NCBI GenBank assembly: GCA_038321235.1
Contig: JBBQEU010000048.1
Coordinates: 1 to 23,114, forward strand
Reading direction: 5' to 3'
From: Sva-07 sp038321235
Lineage (GTDB): Bacteria; Actinomycetota; Acidimicrobiia; Acidimicrobiales; Ilumatobacteraceae
Length of the DNA stretch: 23,114 bases
Part shown: positions 6,727 through 13,223 of the stretch, in pieces
Numbering within the stretch: the first letter of the stretch is position 1
Layout: each line of letters starts with the position of its first letter
Position numbers and translations under genes: made by a program
The notes under the pieces: model-generated
What the model was told of the DNA's origin: nothing
The model's input: only the letters and a program-made list of their open reading frames with translations
The model's database searches: none

Positions 6727-7713
6727 TCAGACCACGTCGATCAGTTGCCGGAGCCTGGCGCGCAGCTGCGGTGCCACCGACGCGTCGGTCTTGCCGAGGT
6801 GGACGATGACCAGCTCGCGTTCGGGGACGACGACGATGTACTGGCCCTCGTGGCCGTGACAGGCGAGGCTGCTGGGGACCTCGGGCCACATCCACCAATG
6901 ACGGCCGTAGTCGCAACCGTTCTCGTCATCGTGCGACACCGGTGCGCGTGCGTGGTCGAACCAGCCGTGCGGCAGAATCCGCTGGCCGGCGGCGGCGACA
7001 CCCTCGAGTCGGTAGAGCTCGCCGAACTTCGCGAAATCACGCGCGGTGGCGAACACGTACGACGAACCGACGAAGTCACCGGCGCCGTCGAACTTCGGGG
7101 TCGCCGAGTCCATCCCGATCGGTGCGAACAGCCGGTCGCGCAGGAACGATTCGATGGCCGCGCGGCGTTGCTCTGGGTCGCCTCCCGGGCCGCCGTTCAC
7201 GATGTCACCGATGATTCGAGCGATGATGTTCGTGGTGCCTGACGAGTAGCTGTAATGCGTGCCGGGTTCGTGGTCGAGTGGCAACGCAGCTGCGTAGGCG
7301 GCGTGGCTCGGACCGCTCTCGCCGTACAACATCTCGATGCAGTGGGAGATCTCGTCGTCGACGTAGTCCTCGACGAAGCGCAGGCCGGAGCGCATCTCCA
7401 ACAACTGCAACGTGGTGATCGCCGCCTTCGGTGTACCGATCCATTCGGGTACCGGGGCTGGCGCTTCGATGTCGAGCCGGCCGTCGCCGACCAGGATGCC
7501 GACGGCGGCGTGGGTGATCGACTTCGCCATGCTCCACGACGTCAAGGTCGACTCGGCGGTGATCTCGATGGCCGGCTGGAAGATGTTCTCGGGCTGGATG
7601 CCGTACCGCTCGGCGACGATGTCTCCGCGATGCTGGATCAGCAGTGCCAGCGTGACGCCTTGGTCGGCGGGGCGTTGGCACAGCTCATCGACGAGCGTGG
7701 TCAGAGCAGACAC
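6727..7713 (-). CDS. Serine hydrolase of the beta-lactamase (class C / NylB-like) family
   Basis: The 328-residue product has the penicillin-recognising fold: nucleophile motif S61-M-A-K64, a Tyr motif around Y154-S-Y156-S-S, and H286-G-H-E-G290 in place of the KTG box. The last is typical of NylB-like amidases and esterases rather than true beta-lactamases. No signal peptide is visible, which argues for a cytoplasmic esterase or amidase and against antibiotic resistance. The start is a GTG 10 bases after the stop of the Get3-like gene. TAACGT overlaps that stop 7 bases before the GTG, so the gene may have its own leaderless promoter inside the operon. The membrane protein gene follows 23 bases downstream. 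The substrate cannot be told. Confidence 0.87.
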   Translation of the reverse strand: MSALTTLVDELCQRPADQGVTLALLIQHRGDIVAERYGIQPENIFQPAIEITAESTLTSWSMAKSITHAAVGILVGDGRLDIEAPAPVPEWIGTPKAAITTLQLLEMRSGLRFVEDYVDDEISHCIEMLYGESGPSHAAYAAALPLDHEPGTHYSYSSGTTNIIARIIGDIVNGGPGGDPEQRRAAIESFLRDRLFAPIGMDSATPKFDGAGDFVGSSYVFATARDFAKFGELYRLEGVAAAGQRILPHGWFDHARAPVSHDDENGCDYGRHWWMWPEVPSSLACHGHEGQYIVVVPERELVIVHLGKTDASVAPQLRARLRQLIDVV

Positions 7714-7749
7714 GCGACCGACGTTAGTTCCCGCTCACCAGACGGTCGG
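7714..7749 (-). promoter_or_regulatory. Candidate leaderless promoter of the serine hydrolase gene
   Basis: CCGACC (7749-7744), a 17-base spacer, TAACGT (7726-7721) and 7 bases lead to GTG 7713. The first three bases of TAACGT are the TAA stop of the upstream ATPase gene, so promoter and gene end overlap. Confidence 0.45.
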
Positions 7750-8875
7750 CGAGGCCGACGAGACCGTCGACATCGTGCACGTCGACGGCCAGCAACGGCA
7801 GTTCGACCACGACGACATCCTCAGCCAGATCGGCGAGGCCGGCAATCTCGTCGCGCTCGGCGGTTGCCAGCTCGGTGAGTTCGTCGTGCCAGGCGACCTG
7901 TTCGGCGAGCGGACCGTCGTCGAGGTCAGCGAGCGCCGCTCGGTCGGCGGCCGTGAACGGCTCGGGCATCGGATGGATGAGGTTCACGACAACGCCAGCG
8001 AACGGGAACGAGCCATCGCGCAACGCTCCAATGAGGTGCTCGGCCTCACCGATCGCCTCGGCGCGCGGGCTCGAGACGACGATGAACGAGGCGACGTCCG
8101 ACCGAAGGAGTACCGAGACCTCTTGGGCCCGGCTGCGCAGACCAGGTTCGATGTTGGCCAGCGACCGGAAGAACTCCACGGTGTCCTCCACGATCTGCGG
8201 ACCGGCCAGTCGACGCACCGCCCACAGGAACATCGATGCCGCTGCGTTGGTGACCTTCGCGAACGCTCGCTGGCCAACGGTGAGTGCCCGGTACACCGGA
8301 TGGCTGAGGAAACCAATGAGCCGGTCGGGAGCTTCGAGCAGGTCGATCGCGTGGCGCGAGGGCGGCGTGTCGACGATGACGAGATCCCACTCGCCGCTCG
8401 TGTACAGCTGGTGCAGTCGCTCGATCGCCATGTACTCCTGTGCACCCGCGAGCGAACCCGAGATCGCCCGGTACACCGGGTTCTCCAAGATCGCTGCAGC
8501 CTGCTTCGGGTTCGTGGTCTGTTCGTGCACCAGCCGGTCGAATGTCGAGGCAGCGTCGAGCATCAACGCCCACAGTTCGCCGGCGTCCGTCGACGTGCCG
8601 TTGGATCCGTTTGCGGCTCCATCGGCGAGACCGGGGATCCCGGTGACCCGGTGTGGAGCGTCGGCGGCAGCACCCGCTTCGAGACCGAGCGCATCGGCGA
8701 GCCGCCGGGCCGGATCGACGGTGACCACGACCACCCGTCGACCAGCGAGGGCGGCGGCAACGCCGAGGGCGGCGGCCGTGGTGGTCTTGCCGACGCCCCC
8801 AGGGCCGCACGTGACGATCAGTTCGGCGCTGGCGACCTCGTCTCGGAACGACTCAGCGACGGCGTTGTCGGTCAT
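7724..8875 (-). CDS. Get3/ArsA-like P-loop ATPase, second subunit (Rv3680/BagB-like)
   Basis: The 383-residue product belongs to the SIMIBI ArsA/Get3/MinD ATPases and resembles mycobacterial Rv3680. Visible parts are the P-loop G24-P-G-G-V-G-K30-T-T, the A-loop-like VVVVTVDPARRLADALGL, LAGAQEYMAIERL and the switch motif VDTPPSRHAIDLLEAP. The intersubunit signature lysine normally found before GGVGK is replaced by Pro25, while the nucleotide-binding K30 is kept. Its ATG overlaps the stop of the partner ATPase in an ATGA arrangement, so the two are made together and probably form a heterodimer. The mycobacterial pair has been linked to stress and carbon-source phenotypes; the client here is unknown. 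There is no arsenical-binding cysteine set or arsB neighbour, so arsenite efflux is unlikely. Confidence 0.9.
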   Translation of the reverse strand: MTDNAVAESFRDEVASAELIVTCGPGGVGKTTTAAALGVAAALAGRRVVVVTVDPARRLADALGLEAGAAADAPHRVTGIPGLADGAANGSNGTSTDAGELWALMLDAASTFDRLVHEQTTNPKQAAAILENPVYRAISGSLAGAQEYMAIERLHQLYTSGEWDLVIVDTPPSRHAIDLLEAPDRLIGFLSHPVYRALTVGQRAFAKVTNAAASMFLWAVRRLAGPQIVEDTVEFFRSLANIEPGLRSRAQEVSVLLRSDVASFIVVSSPRAEAIGEAEHLIGALRDGSFPFAGVVVNLIHPMPEPFTAADRAALADLDDGPLAEQVAWHDELTELATAERDEIAGLADLAEDVVVVELPLLAVDVHDVDGLVGLADRLVSGN

Positions 8876-9825
8876 GGCGTACCTCCGAGCATCGGTCCGA
8901 CGAGCGCATCGGCGAGTTCGCCGAGGTGGTGCAGCGTGAGGCGCGGCGTGGCCAGTCGCGGTAGCGCCACGATCGGGACACCGATGCCAGCGGCAAGACG
9001 TTCGATCTGTTGACGTTGGCGTTCGAGTCGCTCGCGACCGAAGTCGGTCGACGATGCGAGTGCCGACTTGGCGGAGGCCGACAGCGTGATCTTGTGCGAG
9101 CGGGCTGCCATCGCCGGCGTCTTGGCGAGGCCGGGTCGATCGGTCCAGCAGGAATTGACCATGGCGGGCATCAGCGCCAGCCCGATGTCGGTGCGGAGTT
9201 CTTCGCCCAGCTCCAATGCCTCGGTCACCGGAGTCTCCTCGGGCAGCGTGACGATCATGGCCTGACACCGCACCGGATCGCGCAGCATCGCGTCGACCTC
9301 GACCGACTGGTCGCGCACCGGTCCCGACTGCACCACCTCGGACAGACCGGTTGCCGAACGCAGGAACGACGCCGCATGCCCGGCCGGTGGGGCGTCGACG
9401 ATGATCAGATCGGCGGCCCGTTCGCGTTCGAGTTCCTTGATCTTGCCGAGCACCAGCAGGTGTTCGAGTCCTGGCGTTGCTGCGGCAATCATCGGCAGCG
9501 ACGCAGCCGATGCTGCGCGCCGCAACATTCCGCCGACACCCCGTAGCTCGAGATAGTCACCAAAGGCCTGATCGGCGGGAATCGTGCGACCCCGCACCTG
9601 GCCGGCGCCCTTGATGCGCCGCAGGATCCGATCGTTCGAGTCGAGTTCACGCCCACCGAGCAACGGACCCATCCCCGGACGGCCATCGACGGCCACGAAC
9701 AGCACGTCGGCGCCTTCACGCGCGGCGGCGAGCGCGTATGCGGCGGCCACAGTGGACGATCCGACACCGCCCTTGCCGGCGACGATCGCAACACGCGTGC
9801 TGGTCAACCAGTCAGGTGCACCCAT
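8872..9825 (-). CDS. Get3/ArsA-like ATPase, first subunit with degenerate P-loop (Rv3679/BagA-like)
   Basis: The 317-residue partner of the following ATPase matches the mycobacterial Rv3679 type: VAIVAGKGGVGSSTVAAAYA, LFVAVDGRPGMGPLLGG, TPGLEHLLVLGKIKEL and VDAPPAGHAASFLRS. The P-loop reads G17-K18-G-G-V-G-S23-S-T, so the signature lysine K18 is present but the nucleotide-binding lysine is a serine. The codons are unambiguous: aag ggc ggt gtc gga tcg tcc act. This subunit alone should bind or hydrolyse ATP poorly. The start is ATG 9825; a GTG at 9828 directly precedes it. TACCGT lies 8 bases before the ATG. The gene ends in a 4-base overlap with its partner. Confidence 0.9.
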   Translation of the reverse strand: MGAPDWLTSTRVAIVAGKGGVGSSTVAAAYALAAAREGADVLFVAVDGRPGMGPLLGGRELDSNDRILRRIKGAGQVRGRTIPADQAFGDYLELRGVGGMLRRAASAASLPMIAAATPGLEHLLVLGKIKELERERAADLIIVDAPPAGHAASFLRSATGLSEVVQSGPVRDQSVEVDAMLRDPVRCQAMIVTLPEETPVTEALELGEELRTDIGLALMPAMVNSCWTDRPGLAKTPAMAARSHKITLSASAKSALASSTDFGRERLERQRQQIERLAAGIGVPIVALPRLATPRLTLHHLGELADALVGPMLGGTP

Positions 9826-9857
9826 CACCCATCACGGTACCGGCCCGATCCGACGAC

Positions 9858-9898
9858 AAACCGTTACTGATGGTGTCAGACACCAGGAGTAACGGTTT
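9858..9898. repeat. REP-like palindrome carrying the stop of the HMG-CoA-lyase-like gene
   Basis: Outer arms 9858-9868 and 9888-9898 (11 bp, ending in GTTAC/GTAAC) enclose the inner palindrome TGGTGTC-A-GACACCA (9871-9885). The lyase TGA (9878-9876) lies in the inner palindrome, so the last residues, about VTPGV, are encoded by the element. The plan GTTAC...GGTGTC-W-GACACC...GTAAC resembles each arm of the element at 12017-12119. It may also terminate the lyase message before the ATPase promoter. Confidence 0.6.
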
Positions 9899-10814
9899 CG
9901 GCAAAGCGGGGCCCGGCGAGACCGACGTGGCTGGATACCGGCCGGCCCACCGCTCCACAGGCCACCTGTGCGGCATCGATGAGCAAATCGACCGACAACC
10001 CGGTCGACACTCCCATGGCCTCGAGCGCGTGCGCCAGGTCCTCGATCGGCACATTGCCGCTGGCGTTGGGCGCGAACGGGCAGCCTCCGAGACCGCCAAC
10101 GCTGGCATCGAGTCGGACCGCTCCGTGTTCCAGTGCGGCAATCGCATTCGCGATGGCCAGCCCACGGGTGTCGTGGAGGTGCACTCCGATCGGGACGTCG
10201 ACACCCGCCTTGACGAGATCGACCAGGATCGCCACCTCGGTGGGCACGGCCACACCGATCGTGTCACCCAAGCCGATCGACGACGCTCCAGCATCCACCG
10301 CTCGGCGAGCGACGGCGGCGACCCGAGCAGGGTCGACGCGATGTTCGAACGGGCAGCCCATCGATGTCGCCAGGGTCATCTCGATCACCGCTCCGTGTTC
10401 GATCGCCGTCCGCGCGAAGTCGGCGAACTGGTCGAGGGCTTCTTCGGTACCTGCGCCGGCGTTGTGCCGACTGTGTGTGTCGCTGACCGACACCACGTAC
10501 TGCAGGTGCGTGAGGCCTGCTGCCAGCGCCCGCTCGGCGCCTCGGACGTTCAAGACGAGACCCCATCGAACGACGCCGGCCAAATCGGCCGACGCCGCCG
10601 TTGCCGCACACAACGACTCGGCGTCTGCCATCGCAGGTACGCGATCGGGGCGGACGAAACTCGTCAGCTCGAGATCTCGCACCCCAGCGGCCAGGAGCGC
10701 TTCGAAGATCGCCAACTTGGCGTCGGTGGCAATCGGCGCCTCGTCCTGCAGACCATCGCGGAGGCTGACGTCGCGCAGCGTCACGGTCGATGGCAGGCGT
10801 GGGGCGGTGGACAC
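9876..10814 (-). CDS. HMG-CoA lyase-like enzyme (DRE-TIM metallolyase)
   Basis: The enzyme family splits 3-hydroxy-3-methylglutaryl-CoA into acetyl-CoA and acetoacetate, or acts on related tertiary hydroxyacyl-CoAs. The 312-residue product shows the opening SLRDGLQDE with catalytic R19 and D20, the metal site GVHLHDTRG, and the flexible active-site loop GLGGCPFAPNASGN with the conserved Cys. I chose the GTG at 10814 because GGGAG lies about 9 bases upstream; the longer frame to 10889 would overlap the divergent CoA-transferase. Pairing with a CaiB-type transferase suggests that CoA activation of a branched dicarboxylic or hydroxy acid precedes this cleavage. The natural substrate could be HMG-CoA, citramalyl-CoA or a homologue. 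Confidence 0.88.
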   Translation of the reverse strand: MSTAPRLPSTVTLRDVSLRDGLQDEAPIATDAKLAIFEALLAAGVRDLELTSFVRPDRVPAMADAESLCAATAASADLAGVVRWGLVLNVRGAERALAAGLTHLQYVVSVSDTHSRHNAGAGTEEALDQFADFARTAIEHGAVIEMTLATSMGCPFEHRVDPARVAAVARRAVDAGASSIGLGDTIGVAVPTEVAILVDLVKAGVDVPIGVHLHDTRGLAIANAIAALEHGAVRLDASVGGLGGCPFAPNASGNVPIEDLAHALEAMGVSTGLSVDLLIDAAQVACGAVGRPVSSHVGLAGPRFAETVTPGV

Positions 10815-10867
10815 CTCGACAGTCTCCCGCTTTCGTGACAGCGCCGTCGACTCGGTAGACAACAACC

Positions 10868-12019
10868 ATGGACGCGCACGCACCGCCACGATCGGGACCC
10901 CTGCTCGGCGTTCGGGTGATGGAACTCGGCAACTTCATCGCCGGACCGTTCGCCGGGCAACTCTTCGGCGACTACGGCGCCGAGGTCATCAAGATCGAGG
11001 CGCCCGACGGCGGCGACCCGATGCGCACCTGGGGCGTGTGCGTCGACAACTCGAGCCTCTGGTGGCCGATCATCGCTCGCAACAAGCGATCGGTCGTCGC
11101 CGACCTCAAAGATCCCACCGATCTGGCGTTCGTGCAACGGCTCGCTGGCGAGTGCGACGTCGTGCTGGAGAACTTCCGGCCGGGAGTGCTCGCCACGTTC
11201 GGGCTCGACTACGCCACGTTGTCAGCCACCAATCCGGGCATCGTCGTCACGCACGTGTCGGGATTCGGCCAGACCGGGCCGCGGGCGGCGGAGGCCGGAT
11301 TCGGTTCGATCGGCGAGGCTGTCGGCGGCATCCGCCACACAACGGGGGACCCCGATCGTCCTCCGGCGCGTTGTGGCGTCAGCCTCGGCGACTCGTTGGC
11401 GGCGATGTTCGCCGTGATCGGCACGCTGGCAGCGCTGCACGAACGATCAGCGAGCGGCCGGGGCCAAGAGGTCGACGTTGCGATCTACGAAGCGGTGGCT
11501 GCCTTGATGGAGTCGTCGATGGTCGACTTCGAAGTAGCCGACGTGCTGCGCGGCCGCTCTGGTGGCACGCTGCCAGGGGTCGCTCCGTCAAACGCGTACC
11601 CGACGAGCGGCGGATCGGAGGTGCTGATCGCCGGCAACGCCGACACGGTCTTCGCTCGCCTGTGCGCCGCGATGAATCGCCCCGAGTTGGCCATCGATGA
11701 GCGTTACGCCACTCATGCCGCCCGAGGCGAGCACGAACGCGAACTCGACGAACTGGTTGGTGCGTGGACCTCGACGATGGGTTCCGACGAGTTGCTGGTG
11801 CTCCTGCGCGAGCACACCGTGCCCGCCGGACGGGTGTACACCGCAGCCGACATGCTCGACGACGAGCACTACGCCGCTCGCGACATGGTGCAGCGTCGCG
11901 CCGCGCGAACGGGGATCGACACCCCGATGCTCGGCGTCGTGCCGAAGTTCTCCCGCACGCCCGGCAGCATCACCGACGTCGGCCCCACCCTCGGCGAACA
12001 CACCGAGCACTACCGCTGA
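10868..12019 (+). CDS. CaiB/BaiF family (class III) CoA-transferase
   Basis: The 383-residue enzyme moves CoA between carboxylic acids. It opens with LLGVRVMELGNFIAGPFAGQLFGDYGAEVIKIE, here seen across residues 12-44, and has the usual DLKDP and ENFRPGVL blocks. The catalytic Asp is D175 in GVSLGDSLAAM. The stretch GGIRHTTGDPDRPPARCGVSLGD recalls succinate-hydroxymethylglutarate CoA-transferase (SUGCT) more than formyl-CoA transferase, but the substrate is unproven. The gene is divergent from the HMG-CoA-lyase-like gene across 53 bases, a common arrangement for transferase plus lyase catabolic pairs. Its TGA forms the outer end of the 12017-12119 palindrome. No strong Shine-Dalgarno is seen before ATG 10868. 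Confidence 0.9.
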   Translation: MDAHAPPRSGPLLGVRVMELGNFIAGPFAGQLFGDYGAEVIKIEAPDGGDPMRTWGVCVDNSSLWWPIIARNKRSVVADLKDPTDLAFVQRLAGECDVVLENFRPGVLATFGLDYATLSATNPGIVVTHVSGFGQTGPRAAEAGFGSIGEAVGGIRHTTGDPDRPPARCGVSLGDSLAAMFAVIGTLAALHERSASGRGQEVDVAIYEAVAALMESSMVDFEVADVLRGRSGGTLPGVAPSNAYPTSGGSEVLIAGNADTVFARLCAAMNRPELAIDERYATHAARGEHERELDELVGAWTSTMGSDELLVLLREHTVPAGRVYTAADMLDDEHYAARDMVQRRAARTGIDTPMLGVVPKFSRTPGSITDVGPTLGEHTEHYR

Positions 12020-12119
12020 TTACAACACGGGTCAGACCCGCGATGTAACAGCACTCGACAGTGGAAGCCGTCAGATCGATCGATGGGTTACATCGCGGGT
12101 CTGACCCCTGTTGTAATCA
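12017..12119. repeat. Composite inverted repeat (REP doublet-like) between convergent genes
   Basis: Two 33-bp arms, 12017-12049 and 12087-12119, are inverted copies with one mismatch, around a 37-base centre. Each arm itself holds the odd palindrome GGGTC-A-GACCC flanked by near-inverted ATTAC/GTAAC ends. The outermost bases of both arms read TGA on their own strand and serve as the stop codons of the CoA-transferase and of nrdB. Such doublets resemble BIME/REP elements mobilised by RAYT transposases. It can also work as a bidirectional terminator. No transposase gene is in the window. Confidence 0.75.
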
Positions 12120-13223
12120 GAAGTCTTCGTCGAAACTGACGTTGCCCTCGACGCCGGTCTGGTACGAACTGACGGTGCGCTCGAAGAAGTTCGACAGGCC
12201 CTGCACGTCTTGCAGCTCCATGAAGCTGAACGGGTTCTTCGAACCGAACTCGGGGGCGTAGCCGAGCTGCGCGAGGCGCTGGTCAGCGACGAACTCGAGG
12301 TACGTACGAGTGTCGCCCAGGCTCATCCCAGGCACACCCTCGCCGAGGACGTCGGCTGCGAACAGGTGCTCGGCGTCGATCGCCTCGTTGAGCATCGCGC
12401 GGATGTCGGCTTCGAGGTCGGCATCGAACAGCTCGGGCTGCTCTTTGCGCACCGTGTCGACCACTTCGAACGCGAAGTTCATGTGACAGCTCTCGTCGCG
12501 GAACACCCAGTTGGTGCCGTCGGCCAGCCCGTTCAACAGGCCCTTCGATCGCAAGAAGTAGACGTACGCGAACGCCGCGAAGAAGAACAGCCCTTCGATA
12601 CAGGTCGCGAAGCAGATCAGGTTGAGCAGGAACTGCTTGCGCTGCTCGGGCGTCTCGATCTTCTGCAGGCCCTGGATCGAGTCGATCCACTTGAAGCAGA
12701 ACTCTGCCTTCGCCCGGATCGACGCGATGTTCTCGACCGCGGAGAACGCCGCCTCACGTTCCTTCATGTCAGGGATGTAGTTGTCGAGCAGCGTCAAGTA
12801 GAACTGGACGTGCAGCGCCTCTTCGTAGAGCTGGCGTGACAGGTACATCCGGGCTTCGGGAGCGTTGATGTGCTGGTACAGGTTGAGCACCAGGTTGTTC
12901 GACACGATCGAGTCGCCCGTGGCGAAGAATGCCACCAGACGCGACACGAGGTGCTTCTCGGCCGGCATGAGCTTGCGATCGAGGTCGACCAAGTCGTCGG
13001 AGAAGTCGATCTCCTCGACGGTCCACGTGTTCTTGATGGCGTCGCGATACATGTCGAAGAACTGCGGGTACCGCATCGGCCGCAACGTGAGGTCGTAGCC
13101 CGGATCGAGGATGTTCTTCGGACGGGCCGCACCGACCGGCGGCGCCGACTCGAACGTGTCGGCAAGAGTTTCACCGGGGCCGGTGCTGGGGATGTAGTCG
13201 GTGATCGGGTCGATGAGGGCCAT
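12117..13223 (-). CDS. nrdB: Class Ia ribonucleotide reductase, beta (radical) subunit
   Basis: NrdB houses the dimetal-tyrosyl radical that starts reduction of ribonucleotides by NrdA. The 368-residue product carries all metal ligands in the expected order: D104, E135 and H138 (YEEALHVQFY), E210, and E244/H247 (FRDESCHMNF). The radical tyrosine Y142 stands four residues after H138, so it is a tyrosyl-radical enzyme. The C-terminal tail NVSFDEDF is the type that docks onto NrdA. ATG 13223 shares one base with the nrdA stop (TGATG), so the two are translationally coupled. In-frame starts further upstream would lie within nrdA. The stop codon lies in the REP-like palindrome. Confidence 0.96.
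   Translation of the reverse strand: MALIDPITDYIPSTGPGETLADTFESAPPVGAARPKNILDPGYDLTLRPMRYPQFFDMYRDAIKNTWTVEEIDFSDDLVDLDRKLMPAEKHLVSRLVAFFATGDSIVSNNLVLNLYQHINAPEARMYLSRQLYEEALHVQFYLTLLDNYIPDMKEREAAFSAVENIASIRAKAEFCFKWIDSIQGLQKIETPEQRKQFLLNLICFATCIEGLFFFAAFAYVYFLRSKGLLNGLADGTNWVFRDESCHMNFAFEVVDTVRKEQPELFDADLEADIRAMLNEAIDAEHLFAADVLGEGVPGMSLGDTRTYLEFVADQRLAQLGYAPEFGSKNPFSFMELQDVQGLSNFFERTVSSYQTGVEGNVSFDEDF

Noticed and set aside
6704..6916. N-terminal extension of the flippase-like gene to 514 residues
   Set aside because: It lies in another frame of the serine hydrolase gene and has Arg/Pro-rich shadow composition. GTG 6703 follows the hydrolase stop.
6727..7713. Antibiotic-resistance beta-lactamase
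   Set aside because: No signal peptide, and HGHEG in place of the KTG motif. It fits the NylB-like esterase/amidase branch.
8876..9268. N-terminal extension of the second ATPase gene
   Set aside because: It is a shadow of the first ATPase gene. The ATGA overlap at 8875-8872 and homology fix the start.
7724..9825. Arsenite pump ATPase (arsA)
   Set aside because: No arsB or arsR neighbour and no visible metalloid-binding cysteine set. The pair matches the mycobacterial Get3-like pair instead.
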